Positions 36,365-45,749 of a stretch of 64,000 nucleotides of DNA are shown in pieces. This DNA comes from Streptomyces sp. NBC_01716. GTDB taxonomy: Bacteria > Actinomycetota > Actinomycetes > Streptomycetales > Streptomycetaceae. Position 1 is the first letter of the stretch; each line of letters opens with the position of its first letter. The notes below the pieces were generated by a model, which was not told the DNA's origin, made no database searches, and saw only the letters and a list, made by a program, of their open reading frames with translations. A program made the position numbers and the translations under genes. The stretch covers positions 8,184,001-8,248,000 of the forward strand of contig NZ_CP109181.1 in the NCBI RefSeq assembly GCF_036248275.1, read 5' to 3'.

Positions 36365-36851
36365 GCCAGGCTCCCGGGGGGTTCTGCGTCGTCTGATCGT
36401 GGTCGTCTGATTGTGCGCCGGGTGCGCGCCCGCGTGAACACCCCCCTTCGCCATCGCAGTTCACTTCCCACCGCCCGCAGGTGACAACCGTGGAAGCGGA
36501 AGCCGTTCTGCGAAGGCGTTCGCCGCCGGGCTCGGACGAATGGGGAATGCACCGCCGGGACCGCCACCCGAACGCTTTAGTAGTCATACTATTGCTGTCT
36601 GTGAGAATCTTTGGGGGATGGGCTGCACAGGAAGGCCCGTCCTCCGGTTGGCTGACTCATGAGACAGCACGTCTCCGCCGACGCCCTCCGCCGTGGAGCG
36701 GCGCGGCGCCCAGTCGCTCAAGGACTTTTGTGGAACTCGATCTGGAAGATCCGGTGGACCGGGGAACCGCCGCCCGGATCCTCCCCGGCGCCATACGCAC
36801 CCGTAACCGCTGCCTGCCGGCCACGGCGCCGCGCGCCGAGAACGGGATGTG
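36365..36851. other. 487-base intergenic region between divergent genes
   Basis: Carries promoters for the methyltransferase and sigma-factor genes, but no gene. The AT-richest spot, near 36577-36600, contains TAGTA-GTCA-TACTA, a small inverted repeat that could be a -10 or regulator site. Nothing else stands out. Confidence 0.4.
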
Positions 36852-37448
36852 ATGGCGGCTTCTTCGCCCAGGACACGGGGTAACAGCGCGAGCGCTCCCT
36901 GGGACGCCCGACGGGGGGTGCTGGGTCTGACCTTCGACGCCTTCCACGACTACCACCGCAAACTGTGGATGCGTTACGCCCACACCCAGGTCGGCGGCCG
37001 GCCCGCGGCCGAGACCGTCGTGGACGCCGCGTGCGCGCGTCTGAAGAGCGACTGGAAGTACGTCCTGGCACAGGAGTCGGTGCCCCAGTACGCGTGGTCG
37101 CTGCTGAAGGAGGAGATCCACCGCTGGCTGGACGAACGCGGGCTCGAACCCCTCCTGGTGGGCACCGCGGCCTTCCACGCGGCCATCGGGAAACTCCTCC
37201 TGCACGAGCCGCGCGACGAGTTCGCCGTCCTGGCGGGCGAACTCGGCCTGTACGCGGCCATCGCCGGTCTGCCCGAGCGCCAGTACGACGTCATCGTCCT
37301 GCGGTTCGTCCTAGGCATGGACGAGGGGCACGTCGCGGAGTATCTCGGCATCGAACTCGCCACCGTACGCTCCCATGTACGGCACGCCCGACGGCGCCTG
37401 GCGCGCGAGCTCAACATCAAGACCGGCCCGACCGAGACGGAAGACTAG
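36852..37448 (+). CDS. Sigma-70-family (ECF-like) sigma factor
   Basis: 198 residues from ATG 36852 (a GTG directly before it is equally possible). A divergent region 2 (FDAFHDYHRKLWMRYAHTQV) is followed by a clear region 4: YAAIAGLPERQYDVIVLRFV, MDEGHVAEYLGIELATVRSH, ARRRLARELN. Two bases separate its stop from the next gene, which probably modulates it. Confidence 0.8.
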   Translation: MAASSPRTRGNSASAPWDARRGVLGLTFDAFHDYHRKLWMRYAHTQVGGRPAAETVVDAACARLKSDWKYVLAQESVPQYAWSLLKEEIHRWLDERGLEPLLVGTAAFHAAIGKLLLHEPRDEFAVLAGELGLYAAIAGLPERQYDVIVLRFVLGMDEGHVAEYLGIELATVRSHVRHARRRLARELNIKTGPTETED

Positions 37449-37450
37449 AC

Positions 37451-38158
37451 GTGCGCACCAACGACCACGCTTCCATCAGCGACCTGCTGAACCAGGCGGA
37501 AGTCCTCGCGGACACCTACACGGACTACGACACCGAGGCCGCCCGGCAGCGCGTCGACACCAAGGCCGGCTCCCCGGATACCGGCGACGGCCCCGATGCG
37601 CGGCGTCCTGTCGCCGCCCACGAGCAGGCCGCCCGGGATCTCGACCTGGCGGTCGCCCTCATCGTCGACACCCCGCAGGCGGCAGCGGCGTTGGAACGGC
37701 TGGCGGATGACGACCGGCCCGACCCCGAGGGCGCGGTCGTCTTCGCCGCGCTGCTCCATCTGGCCCGGGACCATGACGCGGCCCAGTTCTGGTGGCAGTT
37801 CGCCGCCGGCGGCGGCAACCGGACCGCCGCCTTCTGTCTCTCCCTCGCGCACGGGCGGCGCGCGGAGTTCAGTGACGCCAGGCACTGGCGCGCGGAGGCC
37901 CGAAGACTGGACACCGCCCCGGCCGACACCACGCCGACTCCGCCCGCCCGCCCGCTGCTGCCGGAGAGCATCCGCCACCAACTGCTCACCCAGTGCCGCT
38001 CCGGCACCCGCCCGACCCTCCCGGCCCGGCTGGAGGCGGTCATCAACCGCCTCCCGGTCGACCCGGACCTCGACTACGGCACCATCCCCCGCCCGGTCCC
38101 CACCCTGACCCACGACCTTCCCCACGACCACCAGGCCCCGCCGGGCACGCGGCCGTGA
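37451..38158 (+). CDS. Hypothetical protein coupled to the sigma factor gene
   Basis: 235 residues from GTG 37451. Helical, acidic N-terminus; the middle (ALLHLARDHDAAQFWWQFAA, TAAFCLSLAHGRR) looks like one or two tetratricopeptide-type hairpins; the C-terminus is Pro-rich. No membrane helix. By position it may be a soluble partner or anti-sigma of the upstream factor, but this is inference only. Confidence 0.65.
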   Translation: MRTNDHASISDLLNQAEVLADTYTDYDTEAARQRVDTKAGSPDTGDGPDARRPVAAHEQAARDLDLAVALIVDTPQAAAALERLADDDRPDPEGAVVFAALLHLARDHDAAQFWWQFAAGGGNRTAAFCLSLAHGRRAEFSDARHWRAEARRLDTAPADTTPTPPARPLLPESIRHQLLTQCRSGTRPTLPARLEAVINRLPVDPDLDYGTIPRPVPTLTHDLPHDHQAPPGTRP

Positions 38159-38159
38159 G

Positions 38160-38876
38160 CCGGTCACCGGAGCAGCGCCGCCCAACTCTCCGGCGAACGC
38201 CGAGACATCGGCCGGGCCGCTCGGGGCTCCTTGGCCGAGATAGCCCTCGATCAACGGGCGCACCACCCTCGGATCGCCCTCGGCCACAGGCCCGTTGAAC
38301 GGGGTGGCGAACCGGAAGGCCACATTCACAGCCTCTCGCCAAGGCACTTCCGCTGTGACGCCGTCCCAGTCGATCAAGGCGTATCCCGTCGGTGTGCGTA
38401 GCGCGTTGGCTTGTGAGGTGTCCCCATGGACCAGGACAGCCCAGTGGTGTTCTCGTCGCGCCTCGCCGATCAGGACCGTCCCCATCCACTCCGCGGCTTC
38501 CGGAAAGTGTGAAGTGTCCGCGCGCGGGGTTCCCGTCGGGCTGCCGAAGGTCATGTCCCTCGATCCACTCACTCACCCGCACCAGTTCCTCGCCCGCCGG
38601 GTTGTGCCAGTAGCCGATTGCCGGGGACGGAGGTTCGACCGGCCGGGGCATCGGAACACCGGCCTCCAGCGCCGCACTTTCGAGCCGATGCGCCCGTCGC
38701 GCGTGCCTGCGCTTCCAGTCACCGAGCAGCCGGTCCTTTTTCACCACCCACCGTCCACCGGACGTGGTCAGTAGCCGGCTGTCGGACGGGCGGTCGCCGT
38801 TGATGAGAGGACGCCAGTCTCCAAGTGGCGCGCCCAGGTCGAAAGCGCTCGCGATGGCGGCGGTATCAAGGGTCAT
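38160..38876 (-). pseudogene. Aminoglycoside-phosphotransferase-fold protein, frameshifted
   Basis: Start ATG 38876 (MTLDTAAIASAFDLGAPLGD). The first frame runs to about 38520 with KKDRLLGDW and LVRVSEWIEGHDLRQPDGNP; the family then continues in another frame: SHFPEAAEWMGTVLIGEA, the catalytic loop VLVHGDTSQANAL (HGDxxxxN) and the metal motif ALIDWDG. One or two bases lost or gained near 38515-38530 explain the break. The natural end is not clear and probably met the stop of the sigma-partner gene. Confidence 0.7.
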
Positions 38877-38965
38877 CCCGGCAGTGTGGCGCCGCGGGTG
38901 GAGTCGACGCAGGCGGACACGGGCCGGAGCCTGAGAGAGCCGCGGTCGGGGCCTGGGGGCGTAGG

Positions 38966-39216
38966 CGGGGGCGGCTGCTCGTACGAGGGCGCGGGCGGCG
39001 GCGGGGGACAGGACGGTCGGCGTGCACGGGGCGAGCGTCGCCCAGCAGTGCCTTGCCGCCGGTCTGCTGGACGAGATCCAGATCCATCTGGCGCCGGTCC
39101 TGCTCGGCGGTGGCACGCGGCTGTTCGAGCACCTGGGCGGCCGGCACCAGCCGGAGCGTACGCAGGCGGTCGGGACCACCCACGCCACCCACCTGCGGTT
39201 CAAGGTGATCCGCTGA
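38966..39216 (+). pseudogene. RibD C-terminal-domain remnant (3' third only)
   Basis: A frame reading AAGDRTVGVHGASVAQQCLA, GLLDEIQIHLAPVLLGGGTR and the end THLRFKVIR matches the last 80 residues of the dihydrofolate-reductase-like RibD family. The first two thirds are gone; the upstream side is the start of the divergent broken phosphotransferase gene. Confidence 0.65.
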
Positions 39217-39348
39217 CCCGTGATCCACTGGTTCACGGGCGCGCCGGCCGGCGGCGCGCGGATGGTGTCACCCGGCCGTGTCACAGGGGGCCGGGCTGTC
39301 TCGTCCCAGAGGGTGTAACCACTGACGACGACCGCAGAGGAGCACACC

Positions 39349-39867
39349 ATGAACGCCGGAAACGCCCGACTGAACTTCTTCGCCAGCCCCACCGTCGGCA
39401 AGATCTCCAAGACCTTCATGTCGGTGGGCATGGGGCTCAAGGCGTCGGCGCTGCCCGCCGCGACACAGGAGCTCGTGGCGCTTCGCGTGAGCCAGATCAA
39501 CGGCTGCGCCGTCTGCATCGACATGCACGTCAAGGAGGCCGTCGCCCTCGGCGAGACCGCCGTGCGGCTGAACCTGGTCGCGGCCTGGCGGGAGGCCGGC
39601 TCGCTGTTCACCGACGCCGAGCGGGCCGCGCTGGCGCTCGCGGAGGAGGGGACCAGGGTCGCGGACGCGGCGGGCGGGGTCAGCGACGAGACGTGGGAGT
39701 ACGCCGCCAAGCACTACGACGAGGAGCAGCTCACCGCCCTGGTGATCCTGGTGTCCTTCATGAACACGGTGAACCGGCTCAACGTCATCACCCAGCAGCC
39801 GCTGGCCGACTACCGGGCCGGGCAGCTCGACCGGATGGCGGCGGCGGCCGGAGAGGAGTCGGCGTGA
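39349..39867 (+). CDS. Carboxymuconolactone decarboxylase/AhpD-like protein
   Basis: 172 residues from ATG 39349. Helical AhpD fold with the redox pair in QINGCAVCIDMHVKEAVALG (C-x2-C followed by His). Such proteins are peroxide-protective or decarboxylase-like. The stop overlaps the start of an ECF41 sigma factor gene, and ECF41 genes are known to lie beside carboxymuconolactone decarboxylase, oxidoreductase or epimerase genes, which are their usual targets. Confidence 0.9.
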   Translation: MNAGNARLNFFASPTVGKISKTFMSVGMGLKASALPAATQELVALRVSQINGCAVCIDMHVKEAVALGETAVRLNLVAAWREAGSLFTDAERAALALAEEGTRVADAAGGVSDETWEYAAKHYDEEQLTALVILVSFMNTVNRLNVITQQPLADYRAGQLDRMAAAAGEESA

Positions 39868-40784
39868 GCAAGGTCGACGAGTTCGAGGAGCTGCGCCCGC
39901 TGCTGTTCTCGATCGCCTACCGGATCCTGGGCAGCGTGAGTGAGGCCGAGGACGCGGTGCAGGAGACATGGCTGCGCTTCGACGGCTCGGCGACCCGGCC
40001 CACGTCGGCCAAGGCATTTCTGTCGGCCGTGGTGACCCGGATCTCGATCGATGTGCTGCGTTCCGCGCGCGTACGGCGGGAGCAGTACGTGGGCCCGTGG
40101 TTCCCCGAGCCGCTGCTCAGCGATCCGTACGAGGATCCGGCGCGGTCGGTGGAGCTGGCCGACTCGGTGTCGATCGCGGCGCTGCTGCTGTTGGAGCGGC
40201 TCACCCCGCTGGAGCGGGCGGTCTTCCTGATGCGGGAGGTGTTCGCCTTCGGGTTCGACGAGATCGCCGGGGCGGTGGGGCGCTCGGAGGCGGCGTGCCG
40301 GCAACTGCTGGTCCGGGCGCGGCGGCACATGGAGGCCGGGCGCCCGCGGTTCGAGGCGGACCGCGAGGAACGTCAGAAGCTGGCGGCACGGTTCTTCGAC
40401 GCGCTGAAGGACGGCGACGTGGTCGGGCTGCGGGATCTGCTGGCGGCGGACGTGCAGCTGGTCGGCGACGGCGGAGGAAAGGCTCCGCAGCTGGCCAAGG
40501 CTCTCGTGGGCGCGGAGAGGGTGGCGCGGGTGCTGAGCACGGTCTTCCCCTTGCTGAGCCGGATCGACGTGACGTTCGAGCCGCAGGAGGTCAACGGTCA
40601 GCCAGGTGCGATCTTCCGCGACCGGGACGGCAAGGTGCTCCATATCCTGGCCCTGGACGTCCTCGACGGGCAGATCCAGACGATCCGCACCATCCTCAAC
40701 CCCGACAAGCTCGGCCACGTCGGGCCGGTCGCCGACGCGTGGGCCATCGACCGTGAACTGAAGCGGGAGCGCCGGCGGGGGTGA
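39864..40784 (+). CDS. sigJ: ECF41-type RNA polymerase sigma factor (SigJ-like)
   Basis: 306 residues, GTG start overlapping the AhpD-like stop. Region 2: LRPLLFSIAYRILGSVSEAE, then DAVQETWLRF; region 4: LTPLERAVFLMREVFAFGFD, VGRSEAACRQLLVRARRHM. A SnoaL-like C-terminal domain (about 170-306, FFDALKDGDVVGLRDLLAAD) is the hallmark of ECF41 and takes the place of a separate anti-sigma factor. It probably drives the decarboxylase-like gene in front of it. Confidence 0.9.
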   Translation: MSKVDEFEELRPLLFSIAYRILGSVSEAEDAVQETWLRFDGSATRPTSAKAFLSAVVTRISIDVLRSARVRREQYVGPWFPEPLLSDPYEDPARSVELADSVSIAALLLLERLTPLERAVFLMREVFAFGFDEIAGAVGRSEAACRQLLVRARRHMEAGRPRFEADREERQKLAARFFDALKDGDVVGLRDLLAADVQLVGDGGGKAPQLAKALVGAERVARVLSTVFPLLSRIDVTFEPQEVNGQPGAIFRDRDGKVLHILALDVLDGQIQTIRTILNPDKLGHVGPVADAWAIDRELKRERRRG

Positions 40785-40799
40785 GATCGGAACGGGACC

Positions 40800-41267
40800 G
40801 GCGGGAACGGACCGGATCGAAAACGGAGCGTCCGCCGGGCGGGTGGTCGTGGACGATGAACTGCGCCTGGCCGCCCTCCCGTTCGAGCGGGACCGTGGAG
40901 AGGCGCGCCGCGTCGGCGGCGCCGGCGGAGGTGAGCAACTGCCCGTTGTTGTCCGGGTGTGCGGCGGCCAGTTGACCGGCCGCGGCCCAGATGGACGCGA
41001 TACGGGTGCCGCGCGCGGCGGGGGTGAGAGCCGCGACGGGGTCGGCGGTCCCGGGCACGACGACCGTGTCCGCGCCCTTGAGCCCGTCCAGCCCCAGGGG
41101 GCCCGCAAGGTGAAGGAGCCCGCGTCGACGTCCGGTTGCTTGGCACACACGCGCACCTGGTAGCCGCGGCTGCCCGGTGCGAGCCGGGTCCGGGCGAAGA
41201 CCTCGATCGGGGTGGCCAGGTAGAAGGGGACGACCTGATCGAGAGCGAGGACGGCGACGGTGTACAT
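40800..41267 (-). pseudogene. GlxA/DJ-1-type AraC-family regulator, frameshifted with deletions
   Basis: Begins at ATG 41267 with the amidotransferase-like start of GlxA regulators (VLALDQVVPFYLATPIEVFA). The frame breaks near 41095; the continuation LDGLKGADTVVVPGTADPVA, TRIASIWAAAGQLAAAHPDN, then STVPLEREGGQAQFIVHDHP skips large parts of the family, including the catalytic-elbow helix, and the AraC DNA-binding domain is absent. Two or more deletions are needed, so it is a true relic. Confidence 0.65.
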
Positions 41268-41841
41268 GTCGGGAAGAAACCTGTCGGGGTGCGGGGCCTA
41301 TGGGGCCTGGGGGCGGCGCGCGGCTCGTCCGCCGAGGGCGTGTTGGTGGGAGTGGCGTTGCCCGCCTGCGGGGGTCACCCTTGGCGGTTGTCCGCGCGCA
41401 GGGCGGGGCTCACCCCCGGCGGGCGTCCGCCCCAGTGAGGGGGCACCGCCCTCCCCTCAGGCGGGTGATGGCTCGTCGGCGTCTGCGATCGCGCGGCGGA
41501 GCCGAAGAGCCCGCGCGGTGCGATAGTGCTGGATCACGATCCGGCCGGATCCTTCGGATCGCTCTCGTACGGGACGTGCTCCGGCGACTCAGGCGACTCC
41601 GCGAGGGCGCGTGCCAGGCGTCGTGAGCCGGACGGCCGCAACACGACATCACCACGAACGTCGAGGTCCGGACGCCAAGAAGACGCGTGGCCACGGGTCT
41701 TCGCGAAGCCCCCCGCCGGGCGGCCCACCGTGGCTTTGCCAGTCCTTTACAACCCGCCCCGTCCCCGCCTCGTCTCTCCTCCCGATCTGTAGGCCCGCCC
41801 GCCGAATCCCCGTCCGGGCGGACGACGAAAGAGAGCGACTC
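41268..41841. other. 574-base region without a supported gene
   Basis: GC-rich with several short open frames, none with recognisable similarity. A reverse-strand frame of 64 codons (41534-41728) ending YESDPKDPAGS is the most protein-like but cannot be supported. The 3' part should hold the promoter of the sorting-signal protein gene at 41842. Confidence 0.35.
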
Positions 41842-42186
41842 ATGCGCCGAACCGTCCTCAGTGCCATGGCACTTGCGAGCACCGCCGTGCTGGCGGGCAC
41901 CGTGCCCGCCTTCGCCGACGACGCGGCTCCGACCCCGGTCCCCAGCACCCGCCCGACCCGGGACGCCACCCCCGCCCCCGCCGAGCCGTCGCAGGCGGTC
42001 CCCGCCCCGGCCAGGACCCCCAGCCAGGTCGCCGTCGTACCGGAGGGCGCGCCCAACACCGGAGTGGCGCCCGCTGCCTCGCAGTCCGGTACCGACAGCG
42101 CCCTGATCGGGACCGGCGCCGCGGCTCTCGTCGCGGGCGGTGCGGCGGTCTACGTCGTACGTCGTCGGCGAGCGACCGGGGCGTGA
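41842..42186 (+). CDS. Small cell-wall protein with C-terminal sorting-like signal
   Basis: 114 residues from ATG 41842. Signal peptide (VLSAMALASTAVLAGTVPAFA, read in two parts: core 5-20, cleavage near residue 25), a Pro/Ala/Thr-rich stalk, then EGAPNTGVAP, a hydrophobic helix (SALIGTGAAALVAGGAAVYV) and an RRRR tail. PNTG plus helix plus basic tail has the layout of a sortase sorting signal. The next gene, overlapping by four bases, is a class F sortase, which is the probable partner. Confidence 0.8.
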   Translation: MRRTVLSAMALASTAVLAGTVPAFADDAAPTPVPSTRPTRDATPAPAEPSQAVPAPARTPSQVAVVPEGAPNTGVAPAASQSGTDSALIGTGAAALVAGGAAVYVVRRRRATGA

Positions 42187-42785
42187 CCCCGCCCTCCAGG
42201 CGTGCCTTCACCGCCGCCGCGCTGGCCTCGCTGCTCGTGGGCTGCGGCGGCCCCGGTGCGGACCGGGCCGCCACGGACGAGGATCGCTCCGGCGGCACAC
42301 CACCTCCCGCCGCGAAGGCCCTCGCGCGCTCCGTCCCCGTCCGGCTGCTGATCCCGGCCATCGGGGTCGACACCCCGGTCATGGGGCTGGGGCTGGCCTC
42401 GGACGGCACCATGCGGGTGCCCCCGATCACGGCGGACGACCGCGCGGGCTGGTACCGGCACTCGCCGACGCCCGGTCAGGTCGGCCCGTCGGTGGTCATC
42501 GGCCATGTCACGGTCGGTTCCTACGGCGACGGGGTCTTCCGGGACCTCGCCCGGCTGCGCCGGGGCGACACGGTCACGGCGCGCCTGGAGAACGGCGCGG
42601 CGGCGGAGTTCGCCGTCAGCTCCGTACGGAAGGTCGCCAAGGCGGACTTCCCGGCGGACGACGTGTACGGGGACGTGGACCGCCCGGAGCTGCGGCTCAT
42701 CACCTGCGGTGGGCCCCGCACCGGTGACGGCTATCTCGGCAACGTGATCGTCTTCGCCACGATGACCTCCGCGAACGGCCCCTGA
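42183..42785 (+). CDS. Class F sortase
   Basis: 200 residues, GTG start overlapping the substrate-like gene. N-terminal hydrophobic segment (AALASLLVGCGGPG, which could also act as a lipobox with Cys21). Sortase barrel: RLLIPAIGVDTPVMGL, catalytic His in SVVIGHVTVGS, catalytic Cys in RLITCGGPRTG, and the YLGNVIVFA end. Transpeptidase of the cell surface; class F enzymes are typical of actinobacteria and their native substrates are little known. Confidence 0.9.
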   Translation: MTPPSRRAFTAAALASLLVGCGGPGADRAATDEDRSGGTPPPAAKALARSVPVRLLIPAIGVDTPVMGLGLASDGTMRVPPITADDRAGWYRHSPTPGQVGPSVVIGHVTVGSYGDGVFRDLARLRRGDTVTARLENGAAAEFAVSSVRKVAKADFPADDVYGDVDRPELRLITCGGPRTGDGYLGNVIVFATMTSANGP

Positions 42786-42901
42786 CGCGCCACCGGATCC
42801 CGGGCCGAGGGAACGTACGCCCTCGGTCCGGACTCCTCACCTATGGGGCCGGGCCGGTGGGCCCTGCCAGCCCCCCACTGCGGCCACGACCATGGAGAGC
42901 G

Positions 42902-43393
42902 TTGAAACGGTCCCGCGACAAGGCAGCGTCCGACCTGTTCGCCGCCCTCTACCCGCGCCTCGCCGGCTGGTGCCGCCGTCTGGTCGACGACGACGAGACG
43001 GCGCACGAGATCGCCTCCGAGGCGTTCACCCGGCTCTGGGCGCGGTGGACATCCGTGCAGGAGCCGCGCGGCTTCCTCTACGTCACCGCGGCCAACCTCG
43101 TACGGGACCACTGGCGCAAACTGGAGCGCGAACGCAAGGCCATCCGCCGCGTCACCTCCGAAGCCGCGGTCAGCCCGCACACCGAGCAGGCGGATCCTTC
43201 GGTACGTCTGCTCGTACAGTCACTCCCGGAACGACTGCGCGTCCCGATCCTGTTGCACTACTACGCCGACATGCCGATCCGGGAGGTGTCCGTGCTGACC
43301 GGGCGCAAGGAAGGAACCGTCAAGGCCGACCTCCACGCGGCCCGCGAACTGCTCCGCGCCCACCTGAGGAGAAGCCTTGACCACACGCGCTGA
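42902..43393 (+). CDS. ECF-type RNA polymerase sigma factor
   Basis: 163 residues from TTG 42902, chosen for GGAGAG five bases upstream; GTG 42857 is the in-frame alternative. Region 2: FAALYPRLAGWCRRLVDDDE, AHEIASEAFTRLWARW; region 4: QSLPERLRVPILLHYYADMP, REVSVLTGRKEGTVKADLHA. The next gene overlaps it by 17 bases and encodes a membrane protein that may be its regulator. Confidence 0.85.
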   Translation: MKRSRDKAASDLFAALYPRLAGWCRRLVDDDETAHEIASEAFTRLWARWTSVQEPRGFLYVTAANLVRDHWRKLERERKAIRRVTSEAAVSPHTEQADPSVRLLVQSLPERLRVPILLHYYADMPIREVSVLTGRKEGTVKADLHAARELLRAHLRRSLDHTR

Positions 43394-43871
43394 CGACGGG
43401 CCGGAGTTCGACCCCGACGACCCCATCGCCGTCATCCTGCGGCCCACGTCCGACTCCCTCGGCCCACCGCCCCGCCGCTACGAGACGATCCGCCGCAGCG
43501 CCGCCCGCCGCCGGCTGCTCCGGACCGCCGCCGGGGCCGGCCTCTCGTGCGCCGCCCTCGCCCTCGTCGCCCTGCCGCTCCACCTCGCGACGACGTCCGA
43601 CGGCCCGGCGTCCCCGACGGTCCCGCTCGCCCCGCCGCCGGCGACGCGTACCTCGCCGGACCCGGCCCCACCACAGGTCACCCCACGTCCCAGCGGAACG
43701 ACCGGCCCCCCGGAGAGCGCGCCCGCCCCGAGCGCCCGCACCCGCGAGACCACCCCCACCCGCGGGTCCGTCCCCCGTGCCCCGACGGCGACTCCCAGCC
43801 AGGCTCTCGATGAACGCGCCCCGTTCCGCGGCGGGCTCGCCCCCAGCCCGGAGAGTCCGCTACGGCAGTAG
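43377..43871 (+). CDS. Single-pass membrane protein, possible sigma-factor partner
   Basis: 164 residues from TTG 43377. A 40-residue acidic then basic N-terminus (FDPDDPIAVILRPTSDSLGP, RRSAARRRLLRT) precedes one membrane helix (about 43-62, AGAGLSCAALALVALPLHLA), then a Pro/Thr-rich extracellular tail. There is no zinc-binding anti-sigma motif. Overlap with the sigma gene is the only functional hint. Confidence 0.6.
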   Translation: MTTRADDGPEFDPDDPIAVILRPTSDSLGPPPRRYETIRRSAARRRLLRTAAGAGLSCAALALVALPLHLATTSDGPASPTVPLAPPPATRTSPDPAPPQVTPRPSGTTGPPESAPAPSARTRETTPTRGSVPRAPTATPSQALDERAPFRGGLAPSPESPLRQ

Positions 43872-43895
43872 AGGCAGCAGACGGGGAGCGCCACC

Positions 43896-45020
43896 TCAGC
43901 GAGCGCTCAGCAGCGTGCGCGTCTCCTTGTCGATCTGGCGTGTCTCGCCCGTCGGTACGACGATCACCGGGACCTCCGCCTCCGGCGCGCTGACCAGATA
44001 CGCGGGCGCCTCGTCGTCCTCCGGCGGCACCAGCAGGCCGCCCGCGACGCCCAGGATGCCCAGCCCCGCGCAGATCTCCTCGCGCACCTCCGGCTGGTCC
44101 TCGCCGATCCCGCCGGTGAAGACCAGCGCGTCGATACGGTCCAGGGACGCGGCCATCGCCGCGATGCCGCTGCGGCAGTGGTGCGTGAAGACGTCCAGCG
44201 CCAGCGCCGCCCGCTCGTCGCCGGTCGCACGGGCGCGTACCAGGTCGCGGGTGTCCCCGGACGTACCGGAGAGGGCCAGCAGGCCCGAACGGTGGTCGAG
44301 GGCGTCGTCGATGTCCCGTGCCGACAGCCCGTGCCGGGTCTGGAGCCAGGTCAGGGCTCCCGGGTCGACGGCGCCGCTGCGATGGCTCATCACCAGGCCG
44401 TCCAGGGGAGTGAAACCCATGGTGGTGTCGACGCTCGCGCCGTCACGCACCGCGCACGCCGAGCAGCCGCCGCCGAGGTGGGCGATGACGATCCGCAGGC
44501 TCTTCGGCCGCCGCCCGAGCAGTTCGGCGGTGCGGGCCAGCGCCCACGCGTAGGACAGACCGTGGAAGCCGTAACGCCGCACACCGAACTCGCCGCGCCA
44601 GGTCTCGGGTACGGCGAACTCCCGGGCCGCCGCGGGCAGACCGGCGTGGAAGACGGTGTCGAAGCAGGCGATGTGCGGCACGTTGGGCAGCAGCTCACGG
44701 GCCGCGTCGAGTACGCGCAGGGCCGGCGGCACATGGGAGGGAGCGAGGTCGGACGTGCGCTGGAGGGCGTCCCTGACGTCGTCGTCGACCAGGGTGTGGT
44801 GCCGCAGTTCCGGGCCGCCGTGCACGATCCGGTGTCCGACCGCCGTGGGCGCGGGCGCGTAGCGGAGCAGGTCGCGGAGTTGCCCGGCCATGTTGTCGCC
44901 CGGCGCCGACGTGTCGTCGTACGAGGCGAGTGCCGTGCCGTCGTTCGCGAAGACGGTCAGGTGCACGCTGGAGGACCCGGCGTCCGCCACCAGCACGGGT
45001 TCACGCTCGTGATCGGCCAC
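43896..45020 (-). CDS. ackA: Acetate/propionate kinase
   Basis: 374 residues from GTG 45020, with AAAGGAAGG upstream. ASKHA-fold motifs: LVADAGSSSVHLTVF (phosphate 1), HRIVHGG, FDTVFHAGLP, RRYGFHGLSY, IAHLGGGCSACAVRDG, MGFTPLDGLVMSHRSG, FTGGIGEDQPEVRE. It interconverts acetate plus ATP and acetyl phosphate. It is slightly short for the family (about 400) and no phosphotransacetylase gene is adjacent; a phosphoketolase-linked role is possible. Confidence 0.92.
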   Translation of the reverse strand: MADHEREPVLVADAGSSSVHLTVFANDGTALASYDDTSAPGDNMAGQLRDLLRYAPAPTAVGHRIVHGGPELRHHTLVDDDVRDALQRTSDLAPSHVPPALRVLDAARELLPNVPHIACFDTVFHAGLPAAAREFAVPETWRGEFGVRRYGFHGLSYAWALARTAELLGRRPKSLRIVIAHLGGGCSACAVRDGASVDTTMGFTPLDGLVMSHRSGAVDPGALTWLQTRHGLSARDIDDALDHRSGLLALSGTSGDTRDLVRARATGDERAALALDVFTHHCRSGIAAMAASLDRIDALVFTGGIGEDQPEVREEICAGLGILGVAGGLLVPPEDDEAPAYLVSAPEAEVPVIVVPTGETRQIDKETRTLLSAR

Positions 45021-45060
45021 GACATGCCTTCCTTTCGGGTCTTGCTTCTCGGAGTGCGCC

Positions 45061-45489
45061 TCAGCCCACGTCGCCGGTGGTACGCCCGGCCGGCAGCAGC
45101 GCGCCGATGTCGACCGGCAGCGCGGCGGCGATCTTGTTCATCAGCTCGGGGGCGAGAGCGGCGTCCAGCACCTCCAGCACGGCCGCCGCCTCGCGGAGGG
45201 CCGCGTCATCCGTGGTCCCCGCCCGGTCCGCGATCCGGCCCGTGAAGGCGACCAGGTCGAACCGTTCGCCGGAGCCCGCGTCCCGCCCCTCCGCGACGGC
45301 GAACTCCGCCGGCCGCCGCAGGTCGGCGGCCAGCTCCGGCGGCAGCTGCGCCGCGACGTGCTCGGCGAGCCCCGCCGGCAGCCGTTCGCCCAGTGTCCGC
45401 AGCACCGCCTGGGTCGCCCGCTCGGTGGATCCACGGTCCGGCAGCTGGGCGAGCGCCTGAATCTTGCCGATCATCTCGTCGTGGTGCAT
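45061..45489 (-). CDS. DUF2267 domain protein
   Basis: 142 residues from ATG 45489; the longer open frame upstream is Arg/Pro-rich and not used. Two similar helical halves (MIGKIQALAQLPDRGSTERA, ERLPAGLAEHVAAQLPPELA; then FDLVAFTGRIADRAG, VLDAALAPELMNKIAAALP) fit DUF2267. Its function is unknown. 40 bases upstream of acetate kinase in the same direction. Confidence 0.8.
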   Translation of the reverse strand: MHHDEMIGKIQALAQLPDRGSTERATQAVLRTLGERLPAGLAEHVAAQLPPELAADLRRPAEFAVAEGRDAGSGERFDLVAFTGRIADRAGTTDDAALREAAAVLEVLDAALAPELMNKIAAALPVDIGALLPAGRTTGDVG

Positions 45490-45749
45490 GGCGTGATCCT
45501 CTCCGGACGTCACTGGTCCCGGCGCCCGGCCCCGGATCCGCGGGCGGAACGCGAACGGGGGCGCCGACGAGGACCCGCGCGGCGCCCGCACACGGGCGGT
45601 CGCCGCCGGCACCGGGTGCGGCCCGCAGCCTCAGGGTGAGTCCGGGTCCGCGTTCCGGCAAGTTTGGGGCGGCGCCATTCGGCTACCCATGGAGGCGACC
45701 CGTACGAGCGGGACCACGGGCCCACGACCCCGCAGGCAGGAGAGGCACC

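Noticed and set aside
41534..41728. A 64-codon reverse-strand frame in the gene-poor stretch before the sortase locus
   Set aside because: No ribosome site, no recognised family, and overlapping frames are equally open.
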